Assembly: GCF_024281235.1 (NCBI RefSeq)
Contig: NZ_JAHWXY010000001.1
Location: 1 to 64,000 of the forward strand
Source of the DNA: Shinella daejeonensis
GTDB lineage: Bacteria; Pseudomonadota; Alphaproteobacteria; Rhizobiales; Rhizobiaceae
Reading direction: 5' to 3'
DNA length: 64,000 nt
Shown here: one piece after another, positions 45,380-54,707 of the stretch
Numbering within the stretch: position 1 is the first letter of the stretch
Layout: every line of letters begins with the position of its first letter
Position numbers and translations under genes: made by a program
Notes under the pieces: generated by a model
Told to the model about the DNA's origin: nothing
Database searches by the model: none
Seen by the model: the letters and a program-made list of their open reading frames with translations, nothing else

Positions 45380-45432
45380 CCCGTTCCCTCCGCAATCGGC
45401 GGGGGACTTTCAATAAACGTTAGGACATGACC

Positions 45433-46761
45433 ATGGCTGATGCCCTGAAGATCGGCATTGCAGGCTTGGGAACCGTCGGTTCCGCGCTTGCGAGGATTCT
45501 CGTCGAACGCAGGGACATGCTTGAAACGACATGCGGACGGCCGATCGAGATTTCGGCCGTCTCCGCCCGCGATCGCGATCGCGACCGGGGCATCGATCTT
45601 TCCGGCGCACAATGGTTCGACGATCCGGTCGCCCTTGCGCGCGAGGGCGGGATCGATGTTTTCGTGGAACTGATGGGCGGTGCGGACGACCCGGCCTATG
45701 CGGCCGTGAAGAAGGCGCTGTCGCGGGGCCTTCATGTCGTTACCGCCAATAAGGCGCTGCTGGCCGCCCACGGCGTGGAGCTTGCCGTTCTGGCGGAAAA
45801 GCACGGCTGCCTGCTCAATTACGAAGCGGCCGTCGCCGGTGGCATTCCGGTCATCAAGGCGCTGCGGGAATCGCTGACGGGCAACACGATTTCGCGCGTC
45901 TACGGCATCATGAACGGCACCTGTAACTACATCCTGACCAAGATGGAGAAGGAGGGGCTCACGTTCGAGGCCTGCCTGACCGAGGCGCAGCGTCTCGGCT
46001 ATGCCGAAGCCGATCCGACCTTCGACATCGAGGGTAACGACACCGCCCACAAGCTGGCGATCCTCACCACGCTCGCCTTCGGCACGAAAATCGCCGCGGA
46101 CGATATCTATCTGGAAGGCATTTCCAATATCTCCATCGACGACATCCGGGCGGCGGCCGATCTCGGGTATCGTATCAAGCTCCTGGGTGTGGCCCAGAGG
46201 ACGGATACGGGCATCGAACAGCGGGTCCATCCGACGATGGTGCCGCTCGATTCGGTGATCGCCGAAGTCGACGGCGTTACCAATGCGGTGGCGATCGAAT
46301 CGGATATCCTCGGCGAATTGCTGATGGTCGGCCCCGGCGCCGGCGGTAACGCCACGGCCTCCGCCGTGCTGGGCGACATCGCCGATATCGCCAAGAGCCG
46401 GCCGGGCGCGCAGACCGTGCCGGTTCTCGGCCGTCCCGCCGCCACGCTCGCCTCTTACAAGCGTGCCCAGATCCGCAAGCATCATGGCGGCTATTTCATC
46501 CGCCTGTCGGTCGAAGATCGCACGGGCGTCTTCGCCAGCATCGCAAGGCACATGGCGGACAACGGCATTTCGCTCGAATCGATCGTGCAGCGCGCGCAGG
46601 CGGTTGCCGAAGGTGACGAAAACGATTCCAAGACGATCATTCTCGTCACCCATGCGACGATGGAGGATTCGGTGCGCAAGGCCGTGGCCGCCATCAGAAA
46701 TGAAGGATATCTGGTGGGCGAGCCGCAGGTCATTCGCATCGAACGTCCGAAGACCAGCTGA
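45433..46761 (+). CDS. hom: Homoserine dehydrogenase
   Basis: 442 residues from ATG 45433 (AGGA 7 nt upstream; the ATG at 45427 is too close to it). NAD(P) motif GIAGLGTVGSA, catalytic region (VTANKALLAAHGVELA, GIMNGTCNYILTKME, EADPTFDIEGNDTAHKLAIL) and a C-terminal ACT domain (IRLSVEDRTGVFASIARHMADNGISLESIVQR) for feedback by amino acids. Reduces aspartate semialdehyde to homoserine for threonine and methionine. Confidence 0.97.
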   Translation: MADALKIGIAGLGTVGSALARILVERRDMLETTCGRPIEISAVSARDRDRDRGIDLSGAQWFDDPVALAREGGIDVFVELMGGADDPAYAAVKKALSRGLHVVTANKALLAAHGVELAVLAEKHGCLLNYEAAVAGGIPVIKALRESLTGNTISRVYGIMNGTCNYILTKMEKEGLTFEACLTEAQRLGYAEADPTFDIEGNDTAHKLAILTTLAFGTKIAADDIYLEGISNISIDDIRAAADLGYRIKLLGVAQRTDTGIEQRVHPTMVPLDSVIAEVDGVTNAVAIESDILGELLMVGPGAGGNATASAVLGDIADIAKSRPGAQTVPVLGRPAATLASYKRAQIRKHHGGYFIRLSVEDRTGVFASIARHMADNGISLESIVQRAQAVAEGDENDSKTIILVTHATMEDSVRKAVAAIRNEGYLVGEPQVIRIERPKTS

Positions 46762-46858
46762 TTGACCGGCCGCGAAAGCGATCTTCTTCCCGTGCCCGCC
46801 TTCGGCCATTTCTTCGAAGAGCGGGCATGGTGTTTCCAAGGCTCTTTCGGGAGTTGAC

Positions 46859-48667
46859 ATGAGCATGCTGGAAAACGCGGATCCGGTAAACCGGGCTTTC
46901 CTTGGCGTCGAACGCTCGGCCAGCGGCCAGCGCTGGGTCGCCAGGCTCGACCAGGCCGGAGAGAATCGGGCGCTGGCCATGAGCCAGCTTCACGGCCTGC
47001 CGGAGCTTATCGCGCGGGTTCTCGCCTCCCGCCGCGTCGCATCCGAAACCGCGCTCGAATTCCTCGACCCGACCTTGCGCCGGTTGATGCCCGAGCCCTA
47101 CAGTCTCATGGATTGCGAGGCGGCGGCCGAGCGGCTGGCGCGGGCCATCGAGCGTCGGGAGCGCGTGGCGATCTTCGGCGATTACGACGTGGACGGCGCG
47201 GCATCCTCGGCCTTGCTCTACCGTTTCCTCTCGCATTTCGGCATCGAGGCGGAGATCTACATTCCGGATCGTATTTTCGAGGGCTACGGCCCCAATCCGG
47301 CGGCGATCGGCCAGCTCGTCGACCGTGGCGCGCAATTGATCGTCACGGTGGACTGCGGGTCGACAAGTCACGAATCGCTTGCCACGGCACGCGAGCGCGG
47401 CATCGATGTGGTGGTGATCGATCACCATCAGGTGGGCGAGAGCCTGCCGCCGGCGCTTGCCCTGGTCAACCCGAACCGCGAGGACGACCTTTCCGGACAG
47501 GGGAATCTTTCGGCCGCCGGCGTGGTCTTTCTCGTTCTGGTCGCCTTGCAGCGGCTGCTGCGCGGCCGTGGTGACGGTCGTGCCGGTTCGTTCGATCTCC
47601 TGACGATGCTCGATCTCGTCGCCCTCTCGACGGTCTGCGACGTGGTGCCGCTCAAGGGACTGAACCGCGCCTATGTGGTCAAGGGGCTCATCGCCGCGCG
47701 GCATCTCGGCAATGTCGGACTGACGGCGCTTCTCAAGCAGGCAGGCATCGGCGGGCCGGTGACGCCCTACCATCTGGGCTTTCTCGTCGGCCCGCGCATC
47801 AATGCCGGCGGCCGCATCGGCGACGCGGCGCTGGGAAGCCGGCTGCTCACCCTAGACGACCCCGCCGAGGCCGAACGCATCGCCCGCCAGCTCGACGAAC
47901 TGAACCGCGAGCGCCAGGCCATGGAAGTGGCGATGCTGGCCGAGGCGGATGCCGAGGCTCAGGCCGAATACGGATCCGGGGAAAACGCCTCGGTCATCGT
48001 CACGGCGCGGGAAGGGTGGCATCCGGGCGTCGTCGGCCTGCTCGCCTCCCGCCTCAAGGATCGCTACCGCAGGCCCGCCTTCGCCATCGCCTTCGATCCG
48101 TCCGGGCGGGGGACGGGATCCGGCCGCTCGATCAGCGGCTTCGATCTCGGCCGCATGGTGCGCGCGGCTGTGGAGGAGGGGCTTCTCGTCAAGGGCGGGG
48201 GGCATGCCATGGCGGCCGGGCTGACGGTAGAGCGGGCCAATCTTGGCCGTTTGCGCACCTTCTTCGAGGAGCGCTCCGCGCGCAGCGTGCGGGATCTCGT
48301 CGCCCGCGAGACGCTGAAGATCGACGGCGCGCTTGCCGCAAGCGGCGCGACGCTGGCGCTTGCCGACCTCCTGGAGCAGGCCGGGCCCTATGGCTCGGGT
48401 CATCCCCAGCCGGTCTTTGCCCTGCCCGCCCATCGCATCCGGGACGTGCGTTCGGTCGGCGCCAACCATTTGCGCGTCGCGCTCGAAGGTCCCGATGGCG
48501 GACGGCTGGACGCGATGGCCTTTCGTGCGGCTGAAACCGACCTCGGTCTTTTCCTGGTCAAGGCGCGGGGAGAGGCGGCGCATGTCGCCGGAACATTGTC
48601 GGCCGATAGCTGGCAGGGAAGCCGCCGCATCCAGTTCCGCATTCTCGATGCGGCAAAGGCGTTCTGA
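46859..48667 (+). CDS. recJ: Single-stranded DNA exonuclease RecJ
   Basis: 602 residues. DHH superfamily motifs: IFGDYDVDGAASSALLY, VTVDCGSTSHE, VVVIDHHQVGE, and later GPRINAGGRIGDAALG; DHHA1 and C-terminal OB regions (GSGRSISGFDLGRMVRAAVEEG, GGHAMAAGLTV). Degrades single-stranded DNA 5' to 3' in recombination and mismatch repair. In line after hom, 97-bp gap. Confidence 0.96.
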   Translation: MSMLENADPVNRAFLGVERSASGQRWVARLDQAGENRALAMSQLHGLPELIARVLASRRVASETALEFLDPTLRRLMPEPYSLMDCEAAAERLARAIERRERVAIFGDYDVDGAASSALLYRFLSHFGIEAEIYIPDRIFEGYGPNPAAIGQLVDRGAQLIVTVDCGSTSHESLATARERGIDVVVIDHHQVGESLPPALALVNPNREDDLSGQGNLSAAGVVFLVLVALQRLLRGRGDGRAGSFDLLTMLDLVALSTVCDVVPLKGLNRAYVVKGLIAARHLGNVGLTALLKQAGIGGPVTPYHLGFLVGPRINAGGRIGDAALGSRLLTLDDPAEAERIARQLDELNRERQAMEVAMLAEADAEAQAEYGSGENASVIVTAREGWHPGVVGLLASRLKDRYRRPAFAIAFDPSGRGTGSGRSISGFDLGRMVRAAVEEGLLVKGGGHAMAAGLTVERANLGRLRTFFEERSARSVRDLVARETLKIDGALAASGATLALADLLEQAGPYGSGHPQPVFALPAHRIRDVRSVGANHLRVALEGPDGGRLDAMAFRAAETDLGLFLVKARGEAAHVAGTLSADSWQGSRRIQFRILDAAKAF

Positions 48668-48735
48668 GACCGTTCCGCTTCGCAAGCAGCGTCGGACGGT
48701 TATCGCCGGGCGTTGTCTTTAAAAAAAGGGGAGGG

Positions 48736-48810
48736 TGGCACGCCCTAGGGGAATCGAACCCCTCTTTCCAGAATGAAAATCTGGCGTCCTAACCGATAGA
48801 CGAAGGGCGC
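48736..48810 (-). tRNA. tRNA-Glu (TTC), copy 1
   Basis: 75 nt including an encoded CCA. Minus strand acceptor GCGCCCT pairs with AGGGCGT; anticodon loop ATTTTCATT gives TTC; T arm GGGGTTCGATTCCCC. A run of seven T follows on the minus strand, serving as terminator. Differs from copies 2 and 3 by one base in the T arm. Confidence 0.97.
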
Positions 48811-48824
48811 GTGCGATGGTCGTC

Positions 48825-48853
48825 TTCTAGACGGGAGCGTTGCTTTCCGCAAG
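48825..48853 (-). promoter_or_regulatory. Promoter of tRNA-Glu copy 1
   Basis: Minus strand CTTGCG, 17-bp spacer, CTAGAA, fitting the rhizobial housekeeping consensus CTTGAC-N17-CTATAT. The -10 ends 14 bp before the tRNA. Confidence 0.7.
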
Positions 48854-48941
48854 CCCTAAATGCAGGATTTTTTTATGTTTATTGCCCTTGACGAGGTGGC
48901 GCTTCGAATACGGCGCGAGGCTTGCGTCTGATCGGGGAGGG

Positions 48942-49016
48942 TGGCACGCCCTAGGGGAGTCGAACCCCTCTTTCCAGAATGAAAATCTGGCGTCCTAACC
49001 GATAGACGAAGGGCGC
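48942..49016 (-). tRNA. tRNA-Glu (TTC), copy 2
   Basis: 75 nt, the same as copy 3; T arm GGGGTTCGACTCCCC. Encoded CCA. Confidence 0.97.
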
Positions 49017-49030
49017 GTGCGGTGGCCGTC

Positions 49031-49059
49031 TTCTAATCACGTCCCGGCGGATTCGCAAG
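49031..49059 (-). promoter_or_regulatory. Promoter of tRNA-Glu copy 2
   Basis: Minus strand CTTGCG, 17-bp spacer, TTAGAA; same placement as at copies 1 and 3. Confidence 0.65.
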
Positions 49060-49158
49060 CGTCAAAATCGCTTCGCCGACACTTTTTCCAAAGCATTTGG
49101 AAGGGAGGAATCCAGAACACTCTGGCTGAGATGATCAAAGGGGAAATGGAGAAGAAGG

Positions 49159-49233
49159 TGGCACGCCCTAGGGGAGTCGAACCCCTCTTTCCAGAATGAA
49201 AATCTGGCGTCCTAACCGATAGACGAAGGGCGC
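49159..49233 (-). tRNA. tRNA-Glu (TTC), copy 3
   Basis: 75 nt with encoded CCA; anticodon TTC. Confidence 0.97.
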
Positions 49234-49247
49234 GTGCGATGGCCGTC

Positions 49248-49276
49248 TTATAGAGGGCGCTCCCGGCTTCCGCAAG
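49248..49276 (-). promoter_or_regulatory. Promoter of tRNA-Glu copy 3
   Basis: Minus strand CTTGCG, 17-bp spacer, CTATAA, the best consensus match of the three. Confidence 0.75.
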
Positions 49277-49371
49277 TCGGAAAAAACGCCTCTCGTCAAA
49301 AAAGAGATACCCGGCCGGAAGTGGGTCTCGACATAAATAATCGAATGAATACCGCCTATTGGGGCGACGTT

Positions 49372-50652
49372 TCATTTTTTACGGCGGCAGTTCCAGTTCC
49401 AGTCGCGCTCGGGGCCGATATCGATATGAACCGATTCCGTGTGGCAATAGGTTCCGACCCCGCCACGCCCTGGAAGGCTCCGCAGATAGTTCGCAAGCTC
49501 CCATTTGTCGACGCCGGCGATCTGGATGTCCGCCGCCTCGCACCGGGTGTGCAGGGATTGTTTCGCCCGGTTACGCTTTACACCGCGCAGGCCGGACGTG
49601 ACGATGATCGGCTTGCCATAATGGTTTTCGACAGTCTTCAGGACGTTCAGCAGTTCCGGCTTGAAGCAGCCGGTCTTGACGTTTTCCGTCTGTAGCCAGA
49701 GACCGTTGGGCGCCAGACGGGCGAGCCCGGCGAGCGAGGCAACTTCCTTGAATTCCGGCTGACCGTGATTCTCGGCTGCTTCCTCCGCCTCGCTGTGACT
49801 GCTATCCGAAGGCAGGCTGCTGACGGAGACACCGGGAAGATTGGTGTTGCTGAAGCCAAGGGATGCCCTGCGGGTGGCCGCCGCGCTGTCGCGATTAAGG
49901 ACCTGCCGCGGTTGCCTCGGCGTGGCGGCATCGGGCGACGGCTCCGCAAGCGGTTGTTTGCGCGTGAAAAGCGAAGCGAGCGTCTTGGGCTTTCCGCTTT
50001 CCGCCGGCTTCGTTCCGGCGGTTTCCCCGGCCATCGCCTTCACCGCCGTTTCGGCATTGGCCTGAAGGGCGTATTCGGCGGCGTTGCGGCTGCCCTTTTC
50101 ATCGATGAGCGCCGTCCGGACGGATGTCGGGACCGGCACCTGCTCCGGCAGGATCGCTGATTGCTCGTCGCTTTCCGTGGTGTAGGGCGGGGAGGCGCCG
50201 GCGTCGGTTCTCGGCATGTCATCCACCGGCAGGCGGCCCGTTTCGGCGGTAGCCCCGCTGGAGTAGAGACTGTTGACGGCGGCATTGGTTCTGACGCTTT
50301 CCGCCCGATAGGCCGGAACGCTGCCGCCGCTCGAATAGATGCTGGAAGCGCCGGCGTTGAGTTGCGTCGGCTGCATGACTACGTCGGCCATGTCGGCGCC
50401 TGTCGCTTCCGCTGCCGGATCGGTCGGGCCGGATGCAGCGGCGGACGCAATTCCGGCCTCGGGTTGCGCTGCGGGGACTTCCGCCGTCGCCGGATTTTCT
50501 TCCGTCGCAAGCGGCGGGCTATCGTCGGCGTCGGCGCGCATATCCGATGTGACGGCCGATACGCACCCTGACAGGGCGATCAGCGAGGCGGCAAGCAGCA
50601 GGCCGTAACGAAATGATTTGAGGCCTGTCGGCTTTCCATGGGTGTCAGGCAA
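49372..50652 (-). CDS. DUF882/M15-type murein peptidase lipoprotein
   Basis: 426 residues. Signal with lipobox LIALSGC (residue about 30), a long low-complexity linker rich in Ala, Pro, Ser (about 35-280), then a peptidase M15A-like domain: HYGKPIIVTSGLRGVKRNR, HTRCEAADIQIAGV (H..D zinc ligands) and YCHTESVHIDIG (last histidine). The domain resembles D-Ala-D-Ala carboxypeptidases of the YcbK group acting in the cell wall. The linker probably spans the periplasm. Confidence 0.85.
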   Translation of the reverse strand: MPDTHGKPTGLKSFRYGLLLAASLIALSGCVSAVTSDMRADADDSPPLATEENPATAEVPAAQPEAGIASAAASGPTDPAAEATGADMADVVMQPTQLNAGASSIYSSGGSVPAYRAESVRTNAAVNSLYSSGATAETGRLPVDDMPRTDAGASPPYTTESDEQSAILPEQVPVPTSVRTALIDEKGSRNAAEYALQANAETAVKAMAGETAGTKPAESGKPKTLASLFTRKQPLAEPSPDAATPRQPRQVLNRDSAAATRRASLGFSNTNLPGVSVSSLPSDSSHSEAEEAAENHGQPEFKEVASLAGLARLAPNGLWLQTENVKTGCFKPELLNVLKTVENHYGKPIIVTSGLRGVKRNRAKQSLHTRCEAADIQIAGVDKWELANYLRSLPGRGGVGTYCHTESVHIDIGPERDWNWNCRRKK

Positions 50653-50973
50653 AGGTTTTCCCCCGCTTTCGACATTCTGGCCCTTCGGTCTTGCCGCCGG
50701 TCAGGCATTTCATTCAAAAGATCACAACCGCATCCGGAAAAGCACGAAGTGCACGGCGCGGCTACTGCGATTGGGAGGTTCCGACCGCAGGAATGCGGCC
50801 GAAAACCAAAACGGTTACTAAACAAATGCCGGCATTATGGAAATGACCAGAATTCGCCTCTTCCCGCGGCGAATCGACCGGTAGCAAGTTCCCGGTCGAT
50901 TGCGGCGATAAAATGTTGACAGCGAATAGAGATAGGCGACGGGCGTTGCCCGGACCTTGCGTCCCGGTCGCTC
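50653..50973. other. 321-bp intergenic stretch with an inverted repeat at 50872-50901
   Basis: AATCGACCGG and CCGGTCGATT form a perfect 10-bp inverted repeat with a 10-nt loop, about 75 bp after the glyoxalase stop. It lacks a T-run, so a factor-dependent terminator or regulatory site are both possible. The promoter of the downstream lipoprotein gene should also lie here. No gene seen. Confidence 0.4.
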
Positions 50974-51414
50974 CTACCACTCGCCGGTATTGGCCATGCT
51001 GGCCCAGGGTTCGGCAGGGGCGAGGCTTTCGCCCTTCTGGAGGATTTCGATGGAGATGCCGTCCGGCGAGCGGACGAAGGCCATATGTCCGTCGCGCGGC
51101 GGACGATTGATGGTGACGCCGTTGTCCATGAGCTTCTGGCAGGCCGCATAGATATCGTCGACCTCATAGGCGAGATGGCCGAAGTTTCGCCCGCCCGTGT
51201 ATTCCTCGGGATCCCAGTTGTAGGTGAGTTCGAGGCAGGGCGCCTTGTTGTCGCGCGCCGCGTCCACGTCTCCGGGGGCAGCCAGGAAAATCAGTGTGAA
51301 ACGGCCCTTCTCGCTTTCGCGACGCTGCACTTCGACCAGGCCGAACACGGTGCAATAGAAATGCAGCGATGCGTCGATGTCTTTCACGCGGACCATCGTA
51401 TGAAGATAACGCAT
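50974..51414 (-). CDS. gloA: Lactoylglutathione lyase (glyoxalase I), VOC family
   Basis: 146 residues, two VOC modules: [26 protein letters not shown] (first His ligand), [16 protein letters not shown] (Glu), [18 protein letters not shown] (His) and [13 protein letters not shown] (Glu). Converts the methylglyoxal-glutathione adduct to lactoylglutathione in the cytoplasm. Divergent from the cold shock gene. Confidence 0.95.
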   Translation of the reverse strand: MRYLHTMVRVKDIDASLHFYCTVFGLVEVQRRESEKGRFTLIFLAAPGDVDAARDNKAPCLELTYNWDPEEYTGGRNFGHLAYEVDDIYAACQKLMDNGVTINRPPRDGHMAFVRSPDGISIEILQKGESLAPAEPWASMANTGEW

Positions 51415-51518
51415 TGGAATGTCCTCCAGATATTGAACCGGTCATAAGACTTAGATTTTTGTCAGCTTGAGGCAAGCCTTGACGCCTATGCTGGCGGTGG
51501 GCAAAACTTTTAAAAGGG

Positions 51519-51547
51519 CTTGCGCGCTCGCGGCGGGACAATGTTAT
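51519..51547 (+). promoter_or_regulatory. Candidate promoter of the cold shock gene
   Basis: CTTGCG, 17-bp spacer, TGTTAT, about 65 bp before the coding start, leaving a leader in which cold-shock control could act. The -10 is weak. Confidence 0.45.
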
Positions 51548-51611
51548 CTTGATCGACAAGAATCAGTTAACCGTAAGTCGTGTGACGCGTAAATTAAGGG
51601 GCTGGCAGGCG

Positions 51612-52190
51612 ATGGCGGACAGGATGTCTTCGAAGGAAGTCACGATGCGTGATGACCAGAGCGGCGACGCCGTCGATCTGATCGAGATCACCGGCGCCAT
51701 CAAGTGGTTCGATATCGCCAAGGGATTCGGCTTCATCGTGCCGGACAACGGCATGGAAGATGTGCTGTTGCATGTGACGTGCCTGCGCCGCGACGGGTAT
51801 CAGACCGTGCTCGAGGGAACCCGTATCGTGGCGTTGATCCAGCGGCGCGAGCGCGGCTATCAGGCCTTCCGCATCCTTTCCATGGATCAGTCCACGGCTG
51901 TGCATCCTTCGCAACTGCCGCCCGTCAAGACGCATGTGCAGGTGACGCCGACGAGCGGGCTGGAGCGCGTTCTGGTCAAATGGTTCAACCGCACGAAGGG
52001 TTTCGGCTTCCTGACCCGCGGCGAGGGCACCGAGGACATCTTTATCCATATGGAGACGTTGCGCCGTTTCGGCCTGACGGAGCTGCGACCGGGGCAGGTG
52101 GTGCTCGTCCGCTTCGGCGACGGCGAGAAGGGCCTGATGGCGGCGGAGATTCATCCGGATACGCCGCTTCCGGGCAACAGGGCCCATTGA
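51612..52190 (+). CDS. Cold shock protein with two CSD domains
   Basis: 192 residues from ATG 51612; ATG 51645 with AAGGAAG 5 nt upstream is an equally good start. CSD 1: TGAIKWFDIAKGFGFIVPDNGMEDVLLH; CSD 2: RVLVKWFNRTKGFGFLTRGEGTEDIFIHMETL. Both keep RNP-like aromatics (KGFGF, D(V/I)(L/F)(L/I)H). Duplicated CSD proteins are typical of alphaproteobacteria and bind RNA or single-stranded DNA. The stop overlaps the start of the DUF192 gene (TGATG). Confidence 0.9.
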   Translation: MADRMSSKEVTMRDDQSGDAVDLIEITGAIKWFDIAKGFGFIVPDNGMEDVLLHVTCLRRDGYQTVLEGTRIVALIQRRERGYQAFRILSMDQSTAVHPSQLPPVKTHVQVTPTSGLERVLVKWFNRTKGFGFLTRGEGTEDIFIHMETLRRFGLTELRPGQVVLVRFGDGEKGLMAAEIHPDTPLPGNRAH

Positions 52191-52687
52191 TGCGGCTCGC
52201 CCTGCCGTGCGCGGCGGTTATCCGGCTTGTCGTCGGGTTGGCGATCCTGTCCTTCATGCTTTCGGTTCCCGTACGGGCGGATGAAGCCCTTGAGACCCAG
52301 TCGCTGCGGATCGAGGTGGCGAAGGGAAAGCATCATGATTTCACCGTCGAGATGGCGATCACCCCGCGCCAGCGCGAACGCGGCCTGATGCACCGCAGGG
52401 AAATGGCGCCGGACCGGGGCATGCTCTTTGCTTTCGGCGAGACGCGGCAGGTCCTGATGTGGATGCGTAACACCTATCTGCCGCTCGATATGCTGTTCAT
52501 CGGCCGCGACGGCAGGATCCGCAGCATTCACGAAAACGCTAAACCTCTTTCCGAGGCGATCATCGATTCGAAAGTGCCGGTCGACTTCGTGCTGGAACTC
52601 AATGCCGGCACTGTGCGGCAATTCGGTATCAGGACCGGAAATCGCGTGAGAAACGCGCTGATCGAACAAGCCGGCCAGACCCCCTGA
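52190..52687 (+). CDS. DUF192 family secreted protein
   Basis: 165 residues. Signal peptide at 1-30 (VVGLAILSFMLSVPVRADE), then DUF192: FTVEMAITPRQRERGLMHRREMAPDRGMLFAFGETRQVLMWMRNTYLPLDMLFIGRDGRI and ELNAGTVRQFGIRTGNRV. Exported; role unknown. Coupled to the cold shock gene by one-base overlap. Confidence 0.9.
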   Translation: MRLALPCAAVIRLVVGLAILSFMLSVPVRADEALETQSLRIEVAKGKHHDFTVEMAITPRQRERGLMHRREMAPDRGMLFAFGETRQVLMWMRNTYLPLDMLFIGRDGRIRSIHENAKPLSEAIIDSKVPVDFVLELNAGTVRQFGIRTGNRVRNALIEQAGQTP

Positions 52688-52766
52688 CGATCTTTCGCTG
52701 CACAACGGCCATTTGCTGTTGCGACGTCGGCAGGTTCCGTGTATCTCCCATCGCGTCCGCAACGGA

Positions 52767-52843
<77 letters not shown>

Positions 52844-52992
52844 CCGCCTTCCCCTGCGGGGCAAGGCTTGGAAGTGTGACCCATCCCAATCGACGCATCG
52901 CCGCTGCACATCCTTGTTATTGCGCCAATTCGGGCTCAAGGCGGCCTCTCATTCATTCTTTCCTGCCGAAAATGCCGGATACCCCCGGATCG

Positions 52993-54216
52993 TCAGCCGG
53001 CGGAGTCGCGCAGAAGGAGGATGTCGCAGGCCTCGCCGGCGGCCGCCGGCGGAGCGAAGGGGGGGCGGACGATGAGGGCGTCCGAGCGGGCGAAGTCCTT
53101 CATCATCGAGGAATCCTGCTTGTCGAACGGGGTTGCGGCCCATTCGCCCGATGGCGTGCGGGAAAGGCTGGCGCGCATGTAGTCCTGACGGTGCTCGTTT
53201 TGCCGAAGAGGGGTGGCGGTGACCGCACGGCGCAGCCGGTCGAGCGGCGGCAGACCGGCCAGCCGGCGCACCAGCGGTTCCAGGAAAAGCGTGGAGCAGA
53301 CGAGGCTCGAAACAGGGTTTCCGGGTAATCCGACGACACGGACGCCCGCCATGCGGCCGACCATCAGCGGCTTTCCCGGCCGCATGGCGATGCGCCAGAA
53401 ATCAAGCTCCATCCCGGCTTCACGCAATACCGGCTGGACGAGATCGTGGTCGCCCACCGATGCGCCGCCAAGGGTCACCAGAACGTCGATACCGAGATCG
53501 CGAACCTGCCCGACGGCGGCCAGAAGCGCGCCACGATCATCGGCGACGATACCGAGATCGATCACTTCCGCGCCGGCGGCGCGTGCGATCGCGGCGACGC
53601 CGAAGCTGTTGGAGGCGATGATCCGGCCCGGGCCGGGTGTCGTGCCCACCGCAACGAGTTCGTCGCCGGTGGCCAGCAGAGCGACGCGCGGACGGGCGCG
53701 GACGACGACCGCAGGGTGATTCATGGCGGCGGCCACGGTCAGACGGCCCGCATCGAGCCGTTGGCCGGTCTGCAACACGGTCTCGCCCTCGGTGAAATCC
53801 TGACCACGCCGGCGAATGTGACGCCCTTTCGCAGTGACGAAGGTGGTGCGGATACGGCCGTCTTCCAGCCGTTCCGCGTCTTCTTGCAGGAGCACGGTAT
53901 CGGCGAAGGCGGGCAGGGGAGCGCCCGTAAAGATGCGCACGGCTTCGCCCGGCCCCGCCGTTCCCTCGAAAAAATGGCCGGCCGCCGCCTGGCCGACGAC
54001 GCGCAGGACGGAACCGGGTTCGGCGATATCGGCATGGCGGACGGCATAGCCGTCCATGGCGGAATTGTCGAAAGGCGGTTGGGTCAGCCGGGCGGCGAGA
54101 TCTTCGGCGAGGATCCGTCCTTCCGCATCGGCAAGGGCGATACGCTCCGTGCGGGCGACGGGAGCGGCGTCTGCAAGCAGGCGGTCGAGGGCGTCGGCGA
54201 CGGGAAGGAGAGCCAT
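52993..54216 (-). CDS. moeA: Molybdopterin molybdenumtransferase MoeA
   Basis: 407 residues: LTQPPFDNSAMDGYAVR, RIFTGAPLPAFADTVLLQED, RPRVALLATGDEL, GIVADDRGAL, DVLVTLGGASVGDHDLV, RPGKPLMVGRMAGVRVVGLPGNPVSS. Inserts molybdate into molybdopterin-AMP. Last gene of the PPIase-trpD-trpC-moaC-moeA operon; one-base overlap with moaC. Confidence 0.96.
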   Translation of the reverse strand: MALLPVADALDRLLADAAPVARTERIALADAEGRILAEDLAARLTQPPFDNSAMDGYAVRHADIAEPGSVLRVVGQAAAGHFFEGTAGPGEAVRIFTGAPLPAFADTVLLQEDAERLEDGRIRTTFVTAKGRHIRRRGQDFTEGETVLQTGQRLDAGRLTVAAAMNHPAVVVRARPRVALLATGDELVAVGTTPGPGRIIASNSFGVAAIARAAGAEVIDLGIVADDRGALLAAVGQVRDLGIDVLVTLGGASVGDHDLVQPVLREAGMELDFWRIAMRPGKPLMVGRMAGVRVVGLPGNPVSSLVCSTLFLEPLVRRLAGLPPLDRLRRAVTATPLRQNEHRQDYMRASLSRTPSGEWAATPFDKQDSSMMKDFARSDALIVRPPFAPPAAAGEACDILLLRDSAG

Positions 54217-54707
54217 CAGCCGGCTTCCTGTCGCCGGTAATCGCCGGAACGGCCGCCGGATTTCGCCGTCAGCCGAATGCCGCCGATCTCCATTTCCCGG
54301 TCGGCGGCCTTCGCCATGTCGTAGAGTGTCAGGCAGGCGATGCTGACGGCGGTCAGCGCCTCCATCTCGACCCCGGTGCGCCCGGTAAGCTTCACCGTCG
54401 CCTCCACCCGAAGGCCGGGCAGGGCCCGGTCCTCGCGGATGTCGACGGAAACCTTGCTCAGCATCAGCGGGTGGCAGAGCGGGATGAGGCTTGCCGTCTG
54501 CTTGGCGGCCATGATGCCGGCAAGACGGGCCGTGCCGATCACGTCGCCTTTCCGGACGTTGCCGGCGAGGATGAGGTCGAGCGTGGCGGCGGTCATGCGG
54601 ATATGGCCCTCGGCGGTGGCGATGCGCACGGTCTCGGCCTTGTCGCCGACGTCGACCATGCTTGCCTCGCCGGACGCGTCGATATGGGTCAGTCCGCCGC
54701 CCGTCAT
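54216..54707 (-). CDS. moaC: Cyclic pyranopterin monophosphate synthase MoaC
   Basis: 163 residues starting [23 protein letters not shown]. Family motifs: [58 protein letters not shown]. Acts with MoaA in molybdenum cofactor synthesis. ATG overlaps the trpC stop (ATGA). Confidence 0.97.
   Translation of the reverse strand: MTGGGLTHIDASGEASMVDVGDKAETVRIATAEGHIRMTAATLDLILAGNVRKGDVIGTARLAGIMAAKQTASLIPLCHPLMLSKVSVDIREDRALPGLRVEATVKLTGRTGVEMEALTAVSIACLTLYDMAKAADREMEIGGIRLTAKSGGRSGDYRRQEAG

Noticed and set aside
45380-45432. Riboswitch upstream of hom (SAM-II type)
   Set aside because: Only about 50 nt separate the aminotransferase stop and the hom start, and no SAM-II core is visible.
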